In this document: positions 10,871 through 20,532 of the stretch, one piece after another
Numbering within the stretch: position 1 is the first letter of the stretch
Layout: the number at the start of each line of letters is the position of its first letter
Source: FEN-1219 sp964503125
Lineage (GTDB): Bacteria; Pseudomonadota; Gammaproteobacteria; Steroidobacterales; Rariloculaceae
DNA: 64,000 nucleotides
Assembly: GCA_964503125.1 (NCBI GenBank)
Contig: CAZCZE010000009.1
Location: 1 to 64,000, forward strand
Direction of reading: 5' to 3'
Notes under the pieces: model-generated
What the model was told of the DNA's origin: nothing
The model's database searches: none
The model's input: only the letters and a program-made list of their open reading frames with translations
Position numbers and translations under genes: made by a program

Positions 10871-11857
10871 CTACGGGACGACGATGACCTTGCCGCGAGC
10901 GTGGCCGGCTTCGATAAGCCGGATCGCGTCACCGGCATCGGCTAGCGGGTACGTGCGGTCGATGACCGGCGTGAGCTTGGCGGTTTCGCACAGCCCGGCC
11001 AAGTAGGCGAGGTCGCTCGGCCGCACCCTCGCGACGAACATGCGAATGCGCTGGCGGAGTAACGGCGAGATGAGGCCGCGTCCCATCACGAGCGCTATCG
11101 CGCCCAGCGTGTCCAGCGTTTGGCTGCCGCCGCCCATGTCGCGGCCCACGCCGCCCCCGACGAGCACGAGCGTTCCATCCGGTGTCAGAGCGCGCCGATG
11201 GTCCTTCCGCGAACGGTTGCCGGCGACGTGGAGCACGAGGTCGTACTGCCGCCGGCCGGCGGCAAAGTCCTCGCCCGTGTAGTCGATGACGTGGTCGGCG
11301 CCGAGCGAGCGCACGAAATCCAAGTTCCTCGTGCCGCACACGCCCGTGACGTCCGCTCCCAGTGCCTTAGCGATCTGCACGGCGAACGTGCCGACGCCGC
11401 CCGCGGCGCCGTTGATGAGAACGCTCTGTCCGGAGCGCAGCTCTCCCTTGTCGCGCAGTGCCATCAGAGCCGTGCAGCCCGCGACCGGAATCGCGGCAGC
11501 CTGCTCGTACGTCAGCGTCTTCGGCTTGCGAGCGATGTTTTCTGCCTTGGCGCACGTGTACTCCGCGAACGTGCCGTTGCCCGCACCGAAGACCTCGTCG
11601 CCGGCGCGAAACTGCGTGACGTTCGCGCCGACCGCGTCGATTCGCCCCGCGAAATCGGCGCCCGGCACCCGGTTGTTGGGCTTGCCCATGAGCCGCATGA
11701 CGGCCGGCTCGCCGCGAATGAAATGCCAGTCGAGCGGATTCGCCGCCGCGGCGTGGACCCGCACGAGGACCTCGTTGCCCTTGGGGACAGGCTTGTCGAT
11801 CTCAGCGAGCTTGAGGACGTCGGGCGGGCCGAACTGCGAGTACACGATCGCTTTCAT
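10871..11857 (-). CDS. NAD(P)-dependent MDR-family oxidoreductase (quinone reductase-like)
   Basis: A 328-residue cytosolic medium-chain dehydrogenase/reductase. It has the GroES-like N-terminal domain (VPGADFAGRIDAVGANV) and a Rossmann fold with INGAAGGVGTFAVQIAKALG. The cysteine ligands of zinc alcohol dehydrogenases are absent, so it fits the zeta-crystallin/quinone reductase branch that reduces quinones or enones with NADPH. GAGGT lies seven bases before the ATG. It is divergent from the exported-protein gene at 11944 with only 86 bases between. The substrate is unknown. Confidence 0.85.
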   Translation of the reverse strand: MKAIVYSQFGPPDVLKLAEIDKPVPKGNEVLVRVHAAAANPLDWHFIRGEPAVMRLMGKPNNRVPGADFAGRIDAVGANVTQFRAGDEVFGAGNGTFAEYTCAKAENIARKPKTLTYEQAAAIPVAGCTALMALRDKGELRSGQSVLINGAAGGVGTFAVQIAKALGADVTGVCGTRNLDFVRSLGADHVIDYTGEDFAAGRRQYDLVLHVAGNRSRKDHRRALTPDGTLVLVGGGVGRDMGGGSQTLDTLGAIALVMGRGLISPLLRQRIRMFVARVRPSDLAYLAGLCETAKLTPVIDRTYPLADAGDAIRLIEAGHARGKVIVVP

Positions 11858-11943
11858 GGTATGACCTCACGATGGACGTCCGACCGCGCGACAGGGTACT
11901 TTAATGCGTATCAGATCGGCGCTGAGGGCACCAGGAGAATCCC

Positions 11944-13431
11944 ATGAATCCGAGCTCGTCCACTTTGCGCTGCGCGCTGTTCGGCGCGGGAGCCACCTTG
12001 TTGACCGCGACGGCCGCTGCTCAGACCAACGACCGCGTCCGCGGCGCTCCGAGCGAGGCCAACCATTTCATCGAAACGCCGCGCGGCTGGCAGCATCCGA
12101 AAACGGCGTGGGGCGAGCCCGACATCGAGGCGCAGCTCAACATGATGCAGGCGGCCGGTGTGCCGCTCGAGCGCTGCGCCAACAGCTACCGCGCCGCTCT
12201 TCCCCCGGGAGCGGGACCCGTCACGGGGCCCGCCGGCGGCATCGGGGCGCCCGCTCCGCCGTGCGACATGAACAAGAAATGGCTCACTGACGAAGAGTAC
12301 GCGCAGCGCATGGAGCAGTTCCGTGGTCGCGTCGATATGAGCCGCCAGTTCGCCGAGCAGGGCAACCTCGGCCGCGCGATGATGACGGGTCTCACGGACC
12401 CGAACATTCCGCAGCGGCAGACGAACCTCATCGTGAGCCCGGCCAACGGGCTGCTGCCGCCGCTGACTCCCGAGGGCAAGCGCCGCGCGTTGCTCGCGAA
12501 GAGCGACTGGGCGCTGCCCGGCGAGACGATCGCGTTCGACGGGCCCAATGATTTCGATAGCTGGGACCGCTGCATCACGCGCGGCATGCCGTCGTCGATG
12601 ATGCCGTATCGCTACAACGGCGGTTTCGCGATTCGCCAGGCGCCGGGGTACGTGATCTTCGAGCTCGAGATGATCCACGAGGCGCGTGTCATTCCGACCG
12701 ACGGCCGTGCGCCGTTGGCGTCGGAGGTCAAGCAGTGGCTCGGCGAGTCGCGCGGCCGATGGGAAGGCAACACGCTCGTCGTCGAGACGACGAATTATCA
12801 GGAAGGCCCGCCGTTGATCAATCTGGCCGTCGTCGGCTCGCCACCGGGCAATCGATTCCCGCACAGCGCAGAGATGAAGACGACGGAGCGCATCGTGCGG
12901 CTCAACGACGACACGTGGCTCTACGAGATCACGACGGAGGATCCGGTCATCCTCACGGGGCCGTTCACGGTGCGCTATCCGATGCGCCACGACCCGAACT
13001 ACTTCACGCCGGAGTACGCGTGCCACGAGGACAACACGATCGTCCGCAACTACACGAACACGAGCCGCCACGAGCGTGCGAACCCAACGCCGGAGCCGCT
13101 GCAGTCGCCCGTGCAAGTCGGGGCCGGCGTTGCGGACGCGCTCGCGGGTCGCTGGGCGGGCCGGCCGCGCATCGCCACGATCGACGTCGACATCGAGCTC
13201 GAGTTCACGAAGAACGCCGACGGCACCGTCAACGGCAAGCTCATCGGCACGAACTTGGGCCGCATCGACCGCACGTTGCGCGGGTTTGCGATCGTCGATC
13301 GGACCGTGTACTTCACGCTACCGAACGTCGACCCATGGCGGTTCTCGGGCAACCTCGGCGACGGCACGATCACGGGGGTCGTCGCGAGCGCGCAGGGCGG
13401 GGTGCCCGTCACGTTCCGGAAGCAGCGCTAA
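11944..13431 (+). CDS. Exported protein of unknown function, W-[DE]-G-[DE] family, long form
   Basis: A 495-residue Sec-exported protein; the signal peptide ends near residue 28 (ATAAAQ). The first 400 residues hold motifs shared by several genes in this window: SEANHFIETPRGWQHP, RVIPTDGRAP, GRWEGNTLVVETTNY and a late YACHEDNT. The last 100 residues form a separate beta-rich domain beginning AGRWAGRPR. A close paralog lies at 38539-40011. AGGAG precedes the ATG. Its TAA overlaps the ATG of the next gene, an exported cupin, by one base, so the two are probably co-translated. I do not recognise a function. Confidence 0.8.
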   Translation: MNPSSSTLRCALFGAGATLLTATAAAQTNDRVRGAPSEANHFIETPRGWQHPKTAWGEPDIEAQLNMMQAAGVPLERCANSYRAALPPGAGPVTGPAGGIGAPAPPCDMNKKWLTDEEYAQRMEQFRGRVDMSRQFAEQGNLGRAMMTGLTDPNIPQRQTNLIVSPANGLLPPLTPEGKRRALLAKSDWALPGETIAFDGPNDFDSWDRCITRGMPSSMMPYRYNGGFAIRQAPGYVIFELEMIHEARVIPTDGRAPLASEVKQWLGESRGRWEGNTLVVETTNYQEGPPLINLAVVGSPPGNRFPHSAEMKTTERIVRLNDDTWLYEITTEDPVILTGPFTVRYPMRHDPNYFTPEYACHEDNTIVRNYTNTSRHERANPTPEPLQSPVQVGAGVADALAGRWAGRPRIATIDVDIELEFTKNADGTVNGKLIGTNLGRIDRTLRGFAIVDRTVYFTLPNVDPWRFSGNLGDGTITGVVASAQGGVPVTFRKQR

Positions 13432-13883
13432 TGACGAGAACGACACGCGCGTTGGCCGGGGCCCTCACGATCGGCGTCGCTTGCTGGATCGGCGCGATCA
13501 CGGCACAGAATCGGAGTCCGGCCCCGGTGCGCCTCGATGCCGACAAGATGGCGGGGCTCAACCTGACGGCGATTCCCCCCGACGCCTACCAAGAGATCCT
13601 CGTCGCCGGCGAGCTCAACATGCGCGTCGCATCGTTGTTCGAAGGCAAAGAGCTGCGCGTCTCGATCTTCGAGTCGACGCCGGCGAAGACCGATCACCGC
13701 ACGCGGCCCACCGACGTCGACGAGTTCGTCTACGTCCTGAGCGGCAAGCTCATCCTCACCGAGCCGAGCGGCACGCGGCACGAATACCTGCCCGGCGACT
13801 CGCTCGTGCTGCCGATCGGCTACACGGGCACTTGGGAAATGCAAGGCAACTACCGCGAGCTCGTCGTGCTCGCGCAGAAGTAG
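13431..13883 (+). CDS. Exported small cupin
   Basis: A 150-residue protein with an N-terminal signal or anchor (ALTIGVACWIGAITAQ) and one cupin barrel. The barrel shows VDEFVYVLSGKLILTEP and the second motif LPGDSLVLPIGYTGTWEM. The first cupin motif has THRTRPTDVDE, with few of the usual metal-binding His residues, so metal binding is uncertain. The ATG at 13431 overlaps the upstream stop (TAATG). The pairing with a W-[DE]-G-[DE] family protein suggests they act together. The ligand is unknown. Confidence 0.75.
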   Translation: MTRTTRALAGALTIGVACWIGAITAQNRSPAPVRLDADKMAGLNLTAIPPDAYQEILVAGELNMRVASLFEGKELRVSIFESTPAKTDHRTRPTDVDEFVYVLSGKLILTEPSGTRHEYLPGDSLVLPIGYTGTWEMQGNYRELVVLAQK

Positions 13884-13896
13884 GCTGGCGGTCGAG

Positions 13897-14976
13897 CTAC
13901 TTCGCGCGGCCCGTGTAACCCTGCGAGAGCGTCGGGATACCGATGACCTGATTGCGGGCGCTCGGAGTGCCCCAGCCGCCGTAGAAGACGATGCCGTAGA
14001 GCGTCTTCTTGTCGCGGCCGCCGAAGGTCACGCCGTGCAGGCCGTCCGGGCCGTCGATCCATCCTAAGAACTCGCCGCTCGGCGCGAACACGTCGGCCGC
14101 GCTGCCCGTCGCAACGTAGACGCGGCCTTCGGAGTCGATGGCCGAGCCGTCGCCGCTGCGGCCGCTGCGCAGTTTCGCGAACTCGCGCTGGTTGGTCAGC
14201 GCGCCGTCGGCTTGCACGTCGAACGCCACCATCGCGGGGCCGTTCGTGACGTACAACGTCCGTTCGTCGGCGCTCAGGATGATGCCGTTCGGCCCCATGA
14301 CATCTTCGCCGTATTGCGTCATGACGCCCTGCGGGTTCGCGTAGAACAGGCCGCCGCCGGAGATCGCGAGATACACGCCGCCGCGCGCGTCGGCCGTGAG
14401 GTCGTTGAGCACGCCGCCGGCGCAGTCGAGCGGCTCGCCGCCGATCGTGTTCGCGAGCACCTTGCGCTGCGGCTCGAGCTGCAGGATCGCGGCGCCCAAG
14501 CCGCGCGACGCGACGAACAACGCGCCGTTCTTGCTGCGCGTTACCGCGCCGCCCGTGTTCGTATCGTCGTGGATGATCCGCGCGAGGCCCGTCGCGGGAT
14601 CGAGCTCCATGACGTTGCTCGCATCTTGGTTCGCGAACAGGAGCTTGCCGTCGTCGCCCGCGATCGGGCCGTCGGCGTTGTTGCCTTCCCACGCCCATAC
14701 GACCTTCCAGCTCTGATTCGCGGCGATGACGCCGGGAATGGCAGTGGGTGTCGGCAGCGCGGGCGGCGGCGGCGCGACGGCGGTGGACGCATCGCCATCG
14801 CCGCTGATTCGAAACGGCTGCGGTTTCTTCGCGCATTTCTCGAGCACGGCCGCTAACCCTAAGTTCTGCCACGACTGCTGGCTGTTGCCGCGAGCGAACG
14901 CGGACGACGGGCTTTGCGCGGAGGCCGCGCCGGTGGCGCAGCCGAGCACGACGGCAAGAGCGATTCGAGTTCTCAT
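13897..14976 (-). CDS. Exported SMP-30/gluconolactonase-like beta-propeller protein
   Basis: A 359-residue secreted protein. The ATG at 14976 is chosen because GGGAG lies nine bases upstream and a clear signal peptide follows (ALAVVLGCATGAASAQ). The rest has regularly spaced propeller-like segments such as GPNGIILSADERTLYVTNG and GDGSAIDSEGRVYVATG, which match the SMP-30/LRE family of lactonases. Members hydrolyse sugar lactones or related esters with a divalent metal. The substrate is unknown. It is divergent from the aldo/keto reductase with 72 bases between. Confidence 0.75.
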   Translation of the reverse strand: MRTRIALAVVLGCATGAASAQSPSSAFARGNSQQSWQNLGLAAVLEKCAKKPQPFRISGDGDASTAVAPPPPALPTPTAIPGVIAANQSWKVVWAWEGNNADGPIAGDDGKLLFANQDASNVMELDPATGLARIIHDDTNTGGAVTRSKNGALFVASRGLGAAILQLEPQRKVLANTIGGEPLDCAGGVLNDLTADARGGVYLAISGGGLFYANPQGVMTQYGEDVMGPNGIILSADERTLYVTNGPAMVAFDVQADGALTNQREFAKLRSGRSGDGSAIDSEGRVYVATGSAADVFAPSGEFLGWIDGPDGLHGVTFGGRDKKTLYGIVFYGGWGTPSARNQVIGIPTLSQGYTGRAK

Positions 14977-15048
14977 CGTGGTTTCTCCCAAGGCGAAAAC
15001 GGCAAGCGGTGAGTATCGCCGTAAAGCGTATAGTAAGAGCCATCGTCC

Positions 15049-16032
15049 ATGCAGCAACGCAAGCTCCGCAATCTCGAAGTTTCCGCGCTCGGCCTCGGCT
15101 GCATGGGGCTCAGCTTCGGCTACGGCCCCGCCGCCGACCGGCAGCAGAGCATCAAGCTGCTGCGGACCGCCGTCGAGCGCGGCGTCACGTTCTTCGACAC
15201 GGCCGAGATCTACGGCCCGTTCACGAACGAGGAGCTCGTCGGTGAAGCGCTCGAGCCGTTCAGGGGCGAGGTCGTCATCGCGACGAAGTTCGGCGGCCAG
15301 ATCGGCCCCGGCAAAGGGCCCATGGACTTAGACAGCCGGCCCGAGCACATCAAAGAGGTCGCCGACGCGTCGCTCAAGCGGTTGCGCGTCGAGGCAATCG
15401 ATCTCTTCTATCAACATCGCGTCGACCCGAACGTGCCGATCGAGGACGTCGCGGGCGCGGTCAAGGAGCTGATTCGAGCAGGGAAGGTGAGGCACTTCGG
15501 TTTGTCGGAGGCCGGCGCGCGCACGATCCGCCGCGCGCACGCAGTGCAACCCGTCGCCGCCCTGCAAAGCGAGTACTCGCTGTGGCATCGAGCGCCCGAG
15601 AAGGAAATCTTGCCGACGCTCGACGAGCTCGGCATCGGTCTAGTGCCGTTCGGCCCGCTCGGCAAAGGGTTCCTCACGGGTGCGATCGACGAGAGCACGC
15701 AGTTCGCGGCCGGCGACTTTCGCAACCTCCTGCCGCGCTTCACGCCGCAGGCGCGCAAAGCGAATCGCGCTCTCGTCGACGTGCTCGCGAAAGTAGCGGC
15801 GCGCCTGCACGCGACGCCGGCGCAACTGGCGCTCGCCTGGCTGCTCGCGCAACGGCCGTGGATCGTGCCGATCCCCGGCACCCGCAAGGTCGAGCGGCTC
15901 AACGAGAACGTCGGCGCGGCCGCGATCGGTCTGACGCCGCAAGACTTGCAGGAGATCGACGCGGCGACCGCGAAGGTCGCCGTCGAGGGCGCGCGCTACC
16001 CCGAGCCGTTCGAGAGACTGACGGGCCGCTGA
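15049..16032 (+). CDS. Aldo/keto reductase
   Basis: A 327-residue cytosolic NADPH-dependent aldo/keto reductase with a TIM-barrel fold. The catalytic residues are visible: Asp in FFDTAEIYG, Tyr in EIYGPFTNEE, Lys in VIATKFGG and His in FYQHRVDP. A C-terminal WIVPIPGTRKVERLNEN forms the cofactor loop. The length matches the family. It probably reduces an aldehyde or ketone. A TATAGT hexamer lies at 15029-15034, but no convincing -35 or ribosome site is seen. Confidence 0.9.
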   Translation: MQQRKLRNLEVSALGLGCMGLSFGYGPAADRQQSIKLLRTAVERGVTFFDTAEIYGPFTNEELVGEALEPFRGEVVIATKFGGQIGPGKGPMDLDSRPEHIKEVADASLKRLRVEAIDLFYQHRVDPNVPIEDVAGAVKELIRAGKVRHFGLSEAGARTIRRAHAVQPVAALQSEYSLWHRAPEKEILPTLDELGIGLVPFGPLGKGFLTGAIDESTQFAAGDFRNLLPRFTPQARKANRALVDVLAKVAARLHATPAQLALAWLLAQRPWIVPIPGTRKVERLNENVGAAAIGLTPQDLQEIDAATAKVAVEGARYPEPFERLTGR

Positions 16033-16046
16033 CCCGCCGGCCGACG

Positions 16047-16973
16047 CTACTCGCCGAGGCCTTTCGATTCCGCGTCCCAGTTGGGATTCGTGCAGAGGCT
16101 GCAGTCGTCGCCGACAAACATTTCAGCAGCTTGCGCGTTTTTCTTGAACGTCCACCTGAGCCAGTTGGCGGCGACGTTGGCGTACTCGCCGCCGCCCGGA
16201 TGGAAAACCGTGGCCGTGTGCCCGGCGCCATGGCGCGCCCCGTAGAACGCGGGCACATGCGCGATCGCGTCGTAGGTGGCCTTCGAGCCCGCCATCATGA
16301 AGTCGCGCTCGTGGCCGTTGATGAGCAGCACCGGTCCGTGCAGGTCCTTGAGCGCGTCCGTCGTCGGAAACCGCGGCCCGTTGGGGTTGGCCGGCGCATT
16401 AGGATTCGGCGGCTGCACGCCGGAATTGAAGACCCCGATCGTGTCGACGCGTGGATCGGCGCCGAGGCTGACCGACAGGAACCCGCCGCACGACTGCCCC
16501 ATGACGGCGACCTGGTCGGTGTGGATCTTGCCGGCGAGCGGCGAGCCCGAGCGTTTGTTTTCGGCATCGGCCCAGTCGACGGCCGCGCGGAGGTCGTCGG
16601 CGGTCGCCTGCCGGCGCGCCGCGCCGTCTTGCGCGGCAGTGCCGAGAACCAGGAAGCCGTGCGACGCGATCGTCGAGAGGAAGCCGCCGTAGCGCGTGGT
16701 GTCGATCGCGCAGCCGCCGTTGCCCCACGCCAACACGGGCAGCGTGTCGCGCGTCGGGAACGCGTCGAGGGTCGTCGGCCGGAACACCATGAGACCGGGC
16801 GCGCCGAACGCGGGCTCGGACATCGTCTGGTAGGGACCCGGAACTGCGAGCGGCGCGCCTTCGACGGGCAGCGCCGACGCGATCATTTCGGGCGTGATGC
16901 CGGGCGGCTGCGCGAAGCAGGCGCCGCAAACCAACAGGGCCGCCGTTGCCGAGCTCACAGATGTCTTGGTCAT
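16047..16973 (-). CDS. Exported alpha/beta hydrolase (chlorophyllase/cutinase-like)
   Basis: A 308-residue secreted hydrolase with a signal peptide ending near ACFAQP. The nucleophile is the Ser of VMGQSCGGFLS (G-x-S-x-G type). A likely catalytic His lies in ARHGAGHTATVF. The LPVLAWGNGGCAID segment forms the oxyanion loop. This is the layout of chlorophyllase, cutinase and platelet-activating-factor acetylhydrolase type esterases. GGGGGAG lies six bases before the ATG. It converges on the aldo/keto reductase. The ester substrate is unknown. Confidence 0.8.
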   Translation of the reverse strand: MTKTSVSSATAALLVCGACFAQPPGITPEMIASALPVEGAPLAVPGPYQTMSEPAFGAPGLMVFRPTTLDAFPTRDTLPVLAWGNGGCAIDTTRYGGFLSTIASHGFLVLGTAAQDGAARRQATADDLRAAVDWADAENKRSGSPLAGKIHTDQVAVMGQSCGGFLSVSLGADPRVDTIGVFNSGVQPPNPNAPANPNGPRFPTTDALKDLHGPVLLINGHERDFMMAGSKATYDAIAHVPAFYGARHGAGHTATVFHPGGGEYANVAANWLRWTFKKNAQAAEMFVGDDCSLCTNPNWDAESKGLGE

Positions 16974-17063
16974 TATCGTCTCCCCCGGGAGGCTGATTGT
17001 CGTAGCATCGTCACCCAGCCGCCGCGTGGCCGCAAGCGTGCGGCCGCCGACGCCGAGTCGTCT

Positions 17064-18152
17064 CTACCGTGCGTTGCGCGGCTTGCGGTCTTCCTCGATG
17101 CAGTCGTACGGCAAGAAGTCGAGCGACGGGTTAAAGCGGAACGTCACGTAATTGTCGTAGGCGACCGTTGCCGTGAAATTCGCGGGATCGGTCGCGGCGA
17201 AGTCGTAGCGCAGCGTCGCGTTGTCGTCGCGCGGCGTGAAGCGCTCGACGATGCGCACGCCCCGGCTCTGCGGCACGCCCACGAGGCCGTAGAGCTCGAA
17301 GTAAGGCCAGTCGACGTGAGTCGTCGTGATCACGAGCGCGTCGCCGTCCCAACGGCCGGCCGAGTAGCCGAGCGGCGTGTAGGGCGTGTCCGCGGGCGGC
17401 TCCTTGCCGTCCATGTGGATGACGCGGTCGATCTCGAACCATTCGTTTTGCAGGACCAGGTCGGTGCCGCGCTCGACGAAGCGCACGGCATAGGGGCCGC
17501 TGCGCAGCATCACGCGTGGCATGCCCGGCGAGATGCAGCCGAGCACGGGATCGTCGACGACCTCGTCGTACGCCGCCTTGCCCGCGCGCGCCGCGGCCGT
17601 GAGCGGCGGGTCCCGCACCCACGCGGGCGCCTGGCCCTCGCGCGCAGGCACGAACACGCGCCCGAAGAACCGGTTGCCCGTGGGCGCAGCGGCGGGCGCT
17701 CGGGCGGCGATGGCGTCGGTGTTCACGGCGCGGTCGGTCGACCAGCGCGGCCGCACGTTGCCGCGCAGCAGAATCTCGCGGCCGTCGGCGATGAGCAGGT
17801 TCGTGACGTACATGCGCCGCTCGGTCCGCGTCGACGGATTGCCCGCGAACGTCACCGTGTCGCCGACGTTGAGCAAATCGCGCGGCAGCCCGGCGCGATC
17901 GAGGCGGGTGAGGTCCGCGCTCTCGATTTCCCAGAGACGCTCGTTGCCGTCCAAGGATTTCGTGCTGACCTCAAAGCGCACATGAGGATTGCGCCACAGC
18001 ACGCTGACGACCTCGCCGCGCGCTTCGACGATGGTGCCCGCATCGTACTCGGCCGTTGAATGGTGCGCCGACGCCAGCGGCGCCAACCCGAGTAACGCCC
18101 CAAGGTTTGCGGTAAAAAGGGCCGCGAATCGTCCGCCCGCGACGCGCTTCAT
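17064..18152 (-). CDS. Exported fusion of a DUF6152-like HH domain and a W-[DE]-G-[DE] domain
   Basis: A 362-residue exported protein; the ATG at 18152 has GGGGG seven bases upstream. The signal peptide ends LASA, and His30-His31 follow at once, so cleavage would leave an N-terminal histidine. Residues 30-130 match the small HH proteins elsewhere in this window: AHHSTAEYD, a RGEVVSVLWRNPH segment and a conserved Trp. The C-terminal 200 residues match the larger W-[DE]-G-[DE] proteins (SAGRWDGDALVITTTHVDW, IVERFTPRDD). These parts are separate overlapping genes at 25526-26745 and 37361-38520, so the fusion argues that they work as partners. I infer a periplasmic location. Function unknown. Confidence 0.75.
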   Translation of the reverse strand: MKRVAGGRFAALFTANLGALLGLAPLASAHHSTAEYDAGTIVEARGEVVSVLWRNPHVRFEVSTKSLDGNERLWEIESADLTRLDRAGLPRDLLNVGDTVTFAGNPSTRTERRMYVTNLLIADGREILLRGNVRPRWSTDRAVNTDAIAARAPAAAPTGNRFFGRVFVPAREGQAPAWVRDPPLTAAARAGKAAYDEVVDDPVLGCISPGMPRVMLRSGPYAVRFVERGTDLVLQNEWFEIDRVIHMDGKEPPADTPYTPLGYSAGRWDGDALVITTTHVDWPYFELYGLVGVPQSRGVRIVERFTPRDDNATLRYDFAATDPANFTATVAYDNYVTFRFNPSLDFLPYDCIEEDRKPRNAR

Positions 18153-18210
18153 GGCAATGCCCCCGCACACGTGACGACGGGGGCGATTCTAGCTCAGTTC
18201 GCGCAACGGG

Positions 18211-18798
18211 TCAGAACGAGAAGCGCGCGTTGATGCCGAGGCTGTCGGTGTCCCCGGCGAACGTGATGCCGAGGCCCGCCGAGAGTTGGTTCGTGAAGTG
18301 GTAGCGGACTCCGGCCTGCAACGACGTGTCGCTGTCGCCGACATCGATGTGCTGGATGCCGCCCTCGACCTCGAGTTCGCTGTTGACGCGGGCGCGGATC
18401 CGTAGCTGCAAGCCCAACCCGTCCTCGTCGGGATCGCCCGGTCCGGGCACGTCCGCCTCGCTGTTGATGTACAGCACCCGCCCGTAGAGATCGACGTTGT
18501 CTTTGAGCAGATGGCGGTAGCCCGCGCCGAGAGCCCAGGTGTCGACGTCGATACTGTTGTCGAGGTCTGCGGTGCCGTAGGAGGCGAAGACGTGCCAATC
18601 GTTCGTGAGCTCGAAGGAGCCTGAAAGCGTGAGGCCGTCGCCGTCGACGTCGAAGGGCCCTACCCGGAAATCGGACTCGTCGTACCCGAGCTCGACATAG
18701 CTGTAGTTGAAGGGCTGCGATGGGGCGGCCTGCTGGGCCGTCGCTGCTGCAGGCAGCAGCACGGCCGTGGCAAGCAACGCTCTCGATAGTCCTTGCAT
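18211..18798 (-). CDS. Small outer-membrane beta-barrel protein
   Basis: A 195-residue exported protein with signal peptide MQGLSRALLATAVLLPAAA. Alternating hydrophobic strands follow, and it ends in aromatic Phe (NARFSF), the usual signal for the BAM assembly machine. Strands such as YSYVELGYDESDF and WALGAGYRHLL suggest eight strands, as in OmpA-like or OmpW-like small barrels. The ATG at 18798 is preferred over one nine codons earlier because AAGGAGA lies seven bases before it. Function unknown. Confidence 0.75.
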   Translation of the reverse strand: MQGLSRALLATAVLLPAAATAQQAAPSQPFNYSYVELGYDESDFRVGPFDVDGDGLTLSGSFELTNDWHVFASYGTADLDNSIDVDTWALGAGYRHLLKDNVDLYGRVLYINSEADVPGPGDPDEDGLGLQLRIRARVNSELEVEGGIQHIDVGDSDTSLQAGVRYHFTNQLSAGLGITFAGDTDSLGINARFSF

Positions 18799-18893
18799 CG
18801 TCGGTCTCCTTGATTTTCGAGCCAAAAGTCCCTGTCAGGTCCGGATCATAGAGCAGCGCCGTGCCCCGGAGTCGGCTGTTACGTGTCTCAATT

Positions 18894-18921
18894 TGGCGAC
18901 CGAAATCTTAAGATGTCGCCA
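18894..18921. promoter_or_regulatory. Inverted repeat in the divergent region before the MBL gene
   Basis: TGGCGAC and GTCGCCA form perfect 7-bp arms around a 14-base centre that itself contains the palindrome ATCTTAAGAT. It lies between the divergent genes at 18798 and 19011. It could be a regulator site or an RNA hairpin. Confidence 0.35.
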
Positions 18922-19010
18922 GACGTCAAGCGGTGGCGTCGTCGACTGCGTCAGCTAGAATCAGCACACCAGACCTAAGTGCTCGGCATCAAGAACAAGG
19001 GGGAACTGCC

Positions 19011-20501
19011 ATGGTCAAGAAACTGGCGCTAGCTGCGCTGTGCATGTCCTGCATCTCCGGGTACGCGCTGGCACAGGATGCGCGCACCGTCATGGCCGAC
19101 GCGCAACGCGCGCTCGGCAGTCCGCAATCCATCACGTATTCGGGCGCTGCACGGGAGGTCGCATTCCAGCAGTGCGGCGCGAACGCCACCGCGCTGATCT
19201 GCTACGGCACGCACGACCCGATGCGGCCGATCACGAGCTACGTGCGCGTCATCGACTTGAACGCGCCGACGACGCGTCATACGGGCACGACGATGAACTT
19301 CGGCGCGGGCGGGTCGACGACGATCACGCCGGGAACGTTCTTCCAGCAAGTGACGCAGCAGCAGGCGACGGGCGCCGCGACGCCGTGGGGCCAACAGCTC
19401 GATCTGTACCTCACGCCGTGGGGATTCTTGAAAGGCGCAGCCGCGAACAACGCGACGGCCGCCCGCCGCAACGTCGACGGCAAGAGCTATACGGTGTTGA
19501 GCTGGAGCCCGGCCGTGAAGGCGCCGTCCGGCAAGAGCTACACCGTCAATGGCTACGTGAACGCCGAGAACCTCGTCGAGCGCGTCGAGACCTGGAACGG
19601 CGAGAACATCATGGGCGACATGCACATCGTCGCCAACTACTCGGGCTACCGCGACTTCGGTGGCGGCTTCCGGGTGCCGACGCAGATCGTGCAGACGCGC
19701 GGCGGCTGGCCGTTCTTCGAAGTCGACGTGGCGAACGCCCGCGGCAACCCGAACGATCTCGCGACGCTGGCGCCGCCGCCCGCGCCGCCGGCCGGCGGTC
19801 CTCCGGGCGGCGGTGGGCCTCCTCCGGGAGGCGGCGCGCCGCCCGCGTTCACGATCACGGCCGAGCAGCTCGGCCCCGGCGTGTTCCGTTACACGACGGG
19901 TGCGGGCAGCTACGACTCGATCGTCATCGAGTTCAACAACCACATCATGATGCTCGAGGCGGGCCAGAGTCAGGCTCGCGCGACGGCGTACGTCGCGGAG
20001 ATCAAGCGGCAGTTCCCGGGCAAGCCGATCCGCTACGTCATGGTCACGCATCCGCACTCGGATCACACGGGCGGCTTGCCCGTGCTCGTGGCCGAGGGCG
20101 CGACGATCATCGCGCACGAGAATTCGCGCGAGTTCTTCGAGCGCGCGCTCAACACGCCGCGCACGCTGCTCGATGACGCGCTGGCGAGGAATCCGCGGCG
20201 CGCGAGGGTCGACTCGGTGACCGACAAGCGCGTCTACACGGACGGCACGCGCACGGTCGAGTTCTATCACATCTTCCCGGCGCCGCATTCGAACGCGCTG
20301 CTCGTCGCGTACTTGCCGAACGAGAAGGTGCTGTTCCAGGGCGACTTCTCGGTGAACCCGGGCCAGCCCGCGAACGATCACGTGAAAGCGCTCGTGCCCG
20401 CGCTCGAGAAGCTCGGGCTCGACTTTACGCGCTACATCAACGTACACGTCTCGGCGGCTCCGCAGACCAAAGCGGAAGTCTGGGCGGCGGTCGGCCGGTA
20501 G
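19011..20501 (+). CDS. Exported two-domain metallo-beta-lactamase-fold hydrolase
   Basis: A 496-residue exported protein. The ATG at 19011 has AGGGGGAA about five bases upstream and is followed by a signal peptide ending YALAQ. Residues ~20-245 form a beta-rich domain, then comes a Pro/Gly linker (about 255-280). The C-terminal MBL-fold domain keeps the metal site: THPHSDHTGG, a later His in FPAPHSNALL and Asp in FQGDFSVN. This is the only one of the three MBL genes here with an intact metal site. The family hydrolyses esters, lactones, thioesters or sulfates. The substrate is unknown. Confidence 0.85.
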   Translation: MVKKLALAALCMSCISGYALAQDARTVMADAQRALGSPQSITYSGAAREVAFQQCGANATALICYGTHDPMRPITSYVRVIDLNAPTTRHTGTTMNFGAGGSTTITPGTFFQQVTQQQATGAATPWGQQLDLYLTPWGFLKGAAANNATAARRNVDGKSYTVLSWSPAVKAPSGKSYTVNGYVNAENLVERVETWNGENIMGDMHIVANYSGYRDFGGGFRVPTQIVQTRGGWPFFEVDVANARGNPNDLATLAPPPAPPAGGPPGGGGPPPGGGAPPAFTITAEQLGPGVFRYTTGAGSYDSIVIEFNNHIMMLEAGQSQARATAYVAEIKRQFPGKPIRYVMVTHPHSDHTGGLPVLVAEGATIIAHENSREFFERALNTPRTLLDDALARNPRRARVDSVTDKRVYTDGTRTVEFYHIFPAPHSNALLVAYLPNEKVLFQGDFSVNPGQPANDHVKALVPALEKLGLDFTRYINVHVSAAPQTKAEVWAAVGR

Positions 20502-20532
20502 CGCGGGAAAAGGGGCGGGTATCCGCGGCAGC